64,000 nucleotides of DNA from JANSWY01 sp965243755 (GTDB lineage: Bacteria; Bacteroidota; Bacteroidia; Cytophagales; Cyclobacteriaceae). Of this stretch, positions 61,079 to 64,000 are shown one piece after another (position 1 is the first letter of the stretch; each line of letters starts with the position of its first letter). The notes under the pieces were generated by a model. It was not told where the DNA came from, ran no database searches, and was given only the letters and a program-made list of their open reading frames with translations. Both the position numbers and the translations under genes were made by a program. Location of the stretch: the NCBI GenBank assembly GCA_965243755.1, contig CBDEVW010000006.1:186001-250000 (forward strand), read 5' to 3'.

Positions 61079-62497
61079 TTAATGATATCCAATTGCTACA
61101 GCGATGATCAGGGCTATCCAGGAAATTCCAAGGATCATGATCACCACCGGAAAAATAAATTTGAGCCAACGATCCAGGGGCACTCTGCACATGCTTAACA
61201 TGGCAATTAAACCACCGAGTGTAGGGTTGATCAGGTTGGTCACTCCATCGCCTATCTGGAAGGCCAATATGGTTGTTTGGCTACTCAACCCAATGACCTG
61301 TCCCATGGGCAACATCACTGGTAAGGTGGCCAATGCCTGCCCGCTTCCGGAAGGAATGAATAAATTAATTACACACTGTGCCATGGACATACCAATGGCT
61401 GAGGCATAAAGTGGTAATTCAGAGAGCAACTCGGCCATATGAAATGAAATAGTATCACCAATGTTGCCCATTTCCATTAACACTTTGATAGACGAAGCAT
61501 AACCCACCATAAAAGCACCCGGGGCAGATTTGCCTATGGCATGAAGAACTGTTTCACTGAATACAGTAGGATTCATGCGCGACACCAGACCGGATCCTAT
61601 GGCTACCATCAGGAATATGGCCGAAAGTTCGTTGATGTACCAGTTATACTGATAAATGCCATAAAGAATCACGGATAATCCTATAAGAAACACCGCCAAA
61701 ACCAGTTGGTTAGATTTGGTAAGCTGGTACTCCTCAATTTTTCCTGAGAGGGACAAACCGTTTTTGTTCAATCCGATGGACAGGCTTTTCGAGGGATCAT
61801 TTAGCATTTTTTTAAAGTAACGCACGTTGAACCAGGCCATCAGGCTAAGTCCGGCCAGGCATAGCATGCTCCTTAGCAGTGCACCAGAAAAAAGGGGTAG
61901 CTCGGCCAGCTTGTGTCCTGTGCCAACGGTGTAGGGGTTAATAGGAGAGAGTCCAAACCCGACTGTCATGGCTCCTACGGAGATACCGGCAGCCAATACC
62001 AGGTCTCCACCAAGTGCCAGGCTGAGTACTGCCGCTATAGGTACCATGGCAATATTATTTTCATATCCTACTGCAACACCCAGGAAGCCATATACAAAGG
62101 TGACCAGCACGATAATTTGAAACTTCTTTTCAAGACCCATTTTCCGTACCAGGGTACCGACAGCATTTTCCACTGCTTTGGTTTTTTCCATGATCCCAAA
62201 CATGATCCCGGCTGCCAGTACAATAAAAATGATTTCTGCAGCTGTTTTGAATCCCAAAGGAATTGCCCTGAACATATCCAATAGCCCTACCGGAGAAGAT
62301 TCAACTTCCTGATATGAGTTCGCAACCACCATGCTTCTGCCATCCACCTCTGTTCTCTCATAGGTACCAGCTGGCAGCACATAGGTGAGTGCCGATACAA
62401 ACACGATGATCACAAACAGCAGCGTGACTGCATGAGGTATCTTTTTATACCATGGTTTTTCCTGATTTGACACGGGTTGCGCCTGTTGTTCTTTCAT
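61079..62497 (-). CDS. YfcC-type membrane transporter
   Basis: 472 residues from the ATG at 62497 (MKEQQAQPVSNQEKPWYKK). About 11-12 transmembrane helices. Family blocks include IPHAVTLLFVIIVFVSALTYVLPAGTYER, EIIFIVLAAGIMFGIMEKT, FGLSPINPYTVG and LINPTLGGLIAMLSMCRVPLDRW. The family carries dicarboxylates or basic amino acids and is often linked to M20 peptidases, as here. It is co-directional with argE at a 3-bp gap and divergent from the histidine kinase. Confidence 0.85.
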   Translation of the reverse strand: MKEQQAQPVSNQEKPWYKKIPHAVTLLFVIIVFVSALTYVLPAGTYERTEVDGRSMVVANSYQEVESSPVGLLDMFRAIPLGFKTAAEIIFIVLAAGIMFGIMEKTKAVENAVGTLVRKMGLEKKFQIIVLVTFVYGFLGVAVGYENNIAMVPIAAVLSLALGGDLVLAAGISVGAMTVGFGLSPINPYTVGTGHKLAELPLFSGALLRSMLCLAGLSLMAWFNVRYFKKMLNDPSKSLSIGLNKNGLSLSGKIEEYQLTKSNQLVLAVFLIGLSVILYGIYQYNWYINELSAIFLMVAIGSGLVSRMNPTVFSETVLHAIGKSAPGAFMVGYASSIKVLMEMGNIGDTISFHMAELLSELPLYASAIGMSMAQCVINLFIPSGSGQALATLPVMLPMGQVIGLSSQTTILAFQIGDGVTNLINPTLGGLIAMLSMCRVPLDRWLKFIFPVVIMILGISWIALIIAVAIGYH

Positions 62498-62629
62498 GAA
62501 GCCTGCAAAATAGTACAGCCTTGCGACCTCATCAAATTTCGGTGGTGTTGTTTTTCGGTGCAGTAGATTGTGTGAGGAAGAAGGAACCAGAGTACTGCAT
62601 CCAACCTCTCCCCATTCAATATCCAATCA

Positions 62630-62716
62630 ATGATGGATTATAAAAAATGTACAATTTGCCTTTGTAGGGTCGATGGCTCACTTCCTAACTGCAAAAACGG
62701 CTATTGCATCAAATAG
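62630..62716 (+). CDS. Cysteine-rich 28-codon frame, doubtful
   Basis: MMDYKKCTICLCRVDGSLPN then CKNGYCIK and TAG. Five cysteines in 28 residues (7, 10, 12, 21, 26) are more than expected, and the spacing CxxCxC...C...C could hold metal or disulfides. No neighbour coupling, and no promoter is visible, so it may be chance. Confidence 0.2.
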   Translation: MMDYKKCTICLCRVDGSLPNCKNGYCIK

Positions 62717-62762
62717 AGGGCGATTTTGTGATGTTCCTGACAAATACAGCTGATTGAGGTTC

Positions 62763-62843
62763 CAAACACGTGTGTTTGAAGGACGAAACACATGTGTTTG
62801 GAGCCTGAAACACGTGTGATTGGTGCATGAAATGGGGGTGATT
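62763..62843. promoter_or_regulatory. Array of four palindromic sites, 22-bp period
   Basis: Units begin at 62764, 62786, 62808 and 62830: AAACACGTGTGTTT, AAACACATGTGTTT (a perfect 14-bp palindrome), AAACACGTGTGATT, and a decayed AAATGGGGGTGATT. The spacing is exactly 22 bp, two helical turns. Located 35 bp before the sensor-kinase start and 266 bp before the divergent transporter start. It looks like cooperative operator sites for a dimeric regulator. Confidence 0.65.
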
Positions 62844-62877
62844 CAGAGGAGCTTTGAAAAGTACAATTCGTGGAGTA

Positions 62878-64000
62878 ATGTATAATTCGGATTATAATAT
62901 TGCATTCGGGGCAAATACAAAACTAATTTTACTTTTCTTGTGGCTCCAGCAGTTTTTGAGTATCTTCAATATTGTACCTAGCAAATTCAGTGTTTTGACA
63001 ACCGCCATTGAAAAGAATATATCAGCGCTGGAGAAAAGGCTTTTTGAAATTGTAGGAATCATCCTGTTCCTGGCAATGGGCATTTCTTTTTTAGAAGGCT
63101 TTATTGTAGATAGCTCTGTCATCATCATGGCATTCAATGGTACCTTATCATTAATAGGCGCCTTGCTGTTTTACCTCTCCAGATTCAAAGGAATATTTGA
63201 GCCTTTGCGCTATGTCATGGTTGTCATATTGAATGTGTTTCTCGTGTTCTACTGGTATTACCTGAGTGGTGTGGTAGGTCCCACCGCACCGGGAGCAATC
63301 GCTGTTGGTACGGTTTCCATCATCATGGCCAGGCCGGGCCACCGGTTGGGGATATTTTGCTTGTTTGGTGTGCTTATGGCGGTTTTGGTCTTTACACAGC
63401 AATTTACTGATTGGGTAAGACTGGATGTATTGCAATATGAAACACTCTTTGTGGATTACCTGATTTTTGCTATTTCCTGTTTATTGATCATCAGCAACCT
63501 CAAAGCCAAGTTTGACCAGGAACGAAAAGTGATCCATGAAAAGAATGAGGAACTGGAAAGGCTGAATGACAAGCTAAAACAAACGGTCATGGAGAAAGAT
63601 CAGGCCATTAACGAATTAAAGAAAACCCAGGACCAGCTGGTAGAGTCGGAGAAACTGGCCACTATTGGTAAACTGACAGCAGGCATTGCACATGAGCTCA
63701 ATAATCCATTGAACTATGTTGGAGGATCAGTTTTGCCTATGAGAAGGAACCTTGATGAATTGAAATCTCTGGTGACTGATGAAAAACTTAATTCATCTTT
63801 TGATCTCTTCGAGGAAATGGACCTGCTGATGGACAATGTGGGGCAGGGTACGGAGAAGGCAAAATCAATCATCGATAAATTAGGCAATCTGCTGCCACAT
63901 AAGCTGGACAATGGAACTTCGGAGGAGGAAGAGTTTCGATTATCTGATATTCTTCACACTCATATTGACGCGTTTAGAAAAGATTATCCGGAGGTCGTTT
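62878..64000 (+). CDS. Membrane sensor histidine kinase, cut by the right window edge
   Basis: The frame from ATG 62878 is open to the window end (374 codons). The N-terminal half has about five to six transmembrane helices (e.g. LILLFLWLQQFLSIF, IVGIILFLAMGISFLEG, AVGTVSIIMARPG), followed by a coiled coil (EKNEELERLNDKLKQT) and the HisKA phospho-acceptor at H272 (KLTAGIAHELNNPLNYVGG). The ATPase domain begins just before the edge. This H-box (HELNNPLN) is typical of the kinase subfamily related to NtrB/PAS-type sensors. Confidence 0.88.
   Translation, partial: MYNSDYNIAFGANTKLILLFLWLQQFLSIFNIVPSKFSVLTTAIEKNISALEKRLFEIVGIILFLAMGISFLEGFIVDSSVIIMAFNGTLSLIGALLFYLSRFKGIFEPLRYVMVVILNVFLVFYWYYLSGVVGPTAPGAIAVGTVSIIMARPGHRLGIFCLFGVLMAVLVFTQQFTDWVRLDVLQYETLFVDYLIFAISCLLIISNLKAKFDQERKVIHEKNEELERLNDKLKQTVMEKDQAINELKKTQDQLVESEKLATIGKLTAGIAHELNNPLNYVGGSVLPMRRNLDELKSLVTDEKLNSSFDLFEEMDLLMDNVGQGTEKAKSIIDKLGNLLPHKLDNGTSEEEEFRLSDILHTHIDAFRKDYPEVV

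Noticed and set aside
62763..62843. CRISPR or terminator
   Set aside because: Units of 22 bp without separate spacers, palindromic cores and no T-run. Operator array is the better reading.

Overview
The window comes from a chromosome of the phylum Bacteroidota, most likely a marine or free-living Cytophagales-type bacterium. The signs are FecR/ECF-sigma/TonB-receptor loci, DUF4249 lipoproteins, TPR-fused sensor kinases and regulators, many outer-membrane barrels with AQ-type signal peptides, promoters of the form TTG-N17-23-TAnnTTTG, and a general absence of Shine-Dalgarno sequences. This placement is inference from gene content. No species is claimed.

Layout. 1-9.5 kb is mixed housekeeping: outer-membrane and hypothetical genes, an MscS channel, queA, menC, a class III sirtuin, menA, a tandem universal stress protein and a YciH/SUI1 factor. 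9.5-17.7 kb holds histidine biosynthesis: a His-rich leader peptide, then hisG-hisD-hisC, then, 3.7 kb further on, hisB. The gap is filled by an opposite-strand cassette of carbamoyltransferase, SGNH hydrolase, DUF5989 and SxtJ-like genes, which resembles the sxtI/J/K group of saxitoxin clusters. 17.7-21.7 kb has a TPR-LuxR-type regulator and a GldN-like secreted protein. 21.7-35.4 kb has two adjacent TonB-receptor loci. The first carries sigma, FecR, receptor and DUF4249. The second carries receptor, propeller lipoprotein, a frameshifted DUF4249 gene and an MG2/plug-like protein. 35.5-35.8 kb has tRNA-Pro(TGG), its terminator and a 3' fragment of the same tRNA.

37-49 kb is signalling and stress: two TPR histidine kinases, a LytTR response regulator, and an Hsp20 gene followed by four very small overlapping genes. 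41-46 kb is the most unusual region. It has heptanucleotide tandem arrays of several sequences and two 385-bp copies of an interspersed element with inverted terminal repeats, bracketing a gene for a secreted HELGH protein. A core-only third copy lies at 59.6 kb. 50-56.4 kb is a TetR-ABC-HlyD-TolC export operon followed by a Crp-type regulator; the ABC protein has non-canonical ATPase motifs. 56.8-62.5 kb has SRPBCC, PhzF, SigZ, a YdeI protein ending in a CDGSH motif, ArgE and a YfcC-type transporter. The right edge has a 22-bp-period array of palindromes in front of a sensor kinase that runs off the window.

Best candidates for something undescribed: the TIR element with its conserved core and heptamer flanks; the His-rich leader peptide starting only a few bases after its predicted promoter; the sxt-like cassette splitting the his genes; the 22-bp palindrome array; and the Hsp20 micro-gene operon. 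No database or folding program was available. All identities come from reading the sequence.
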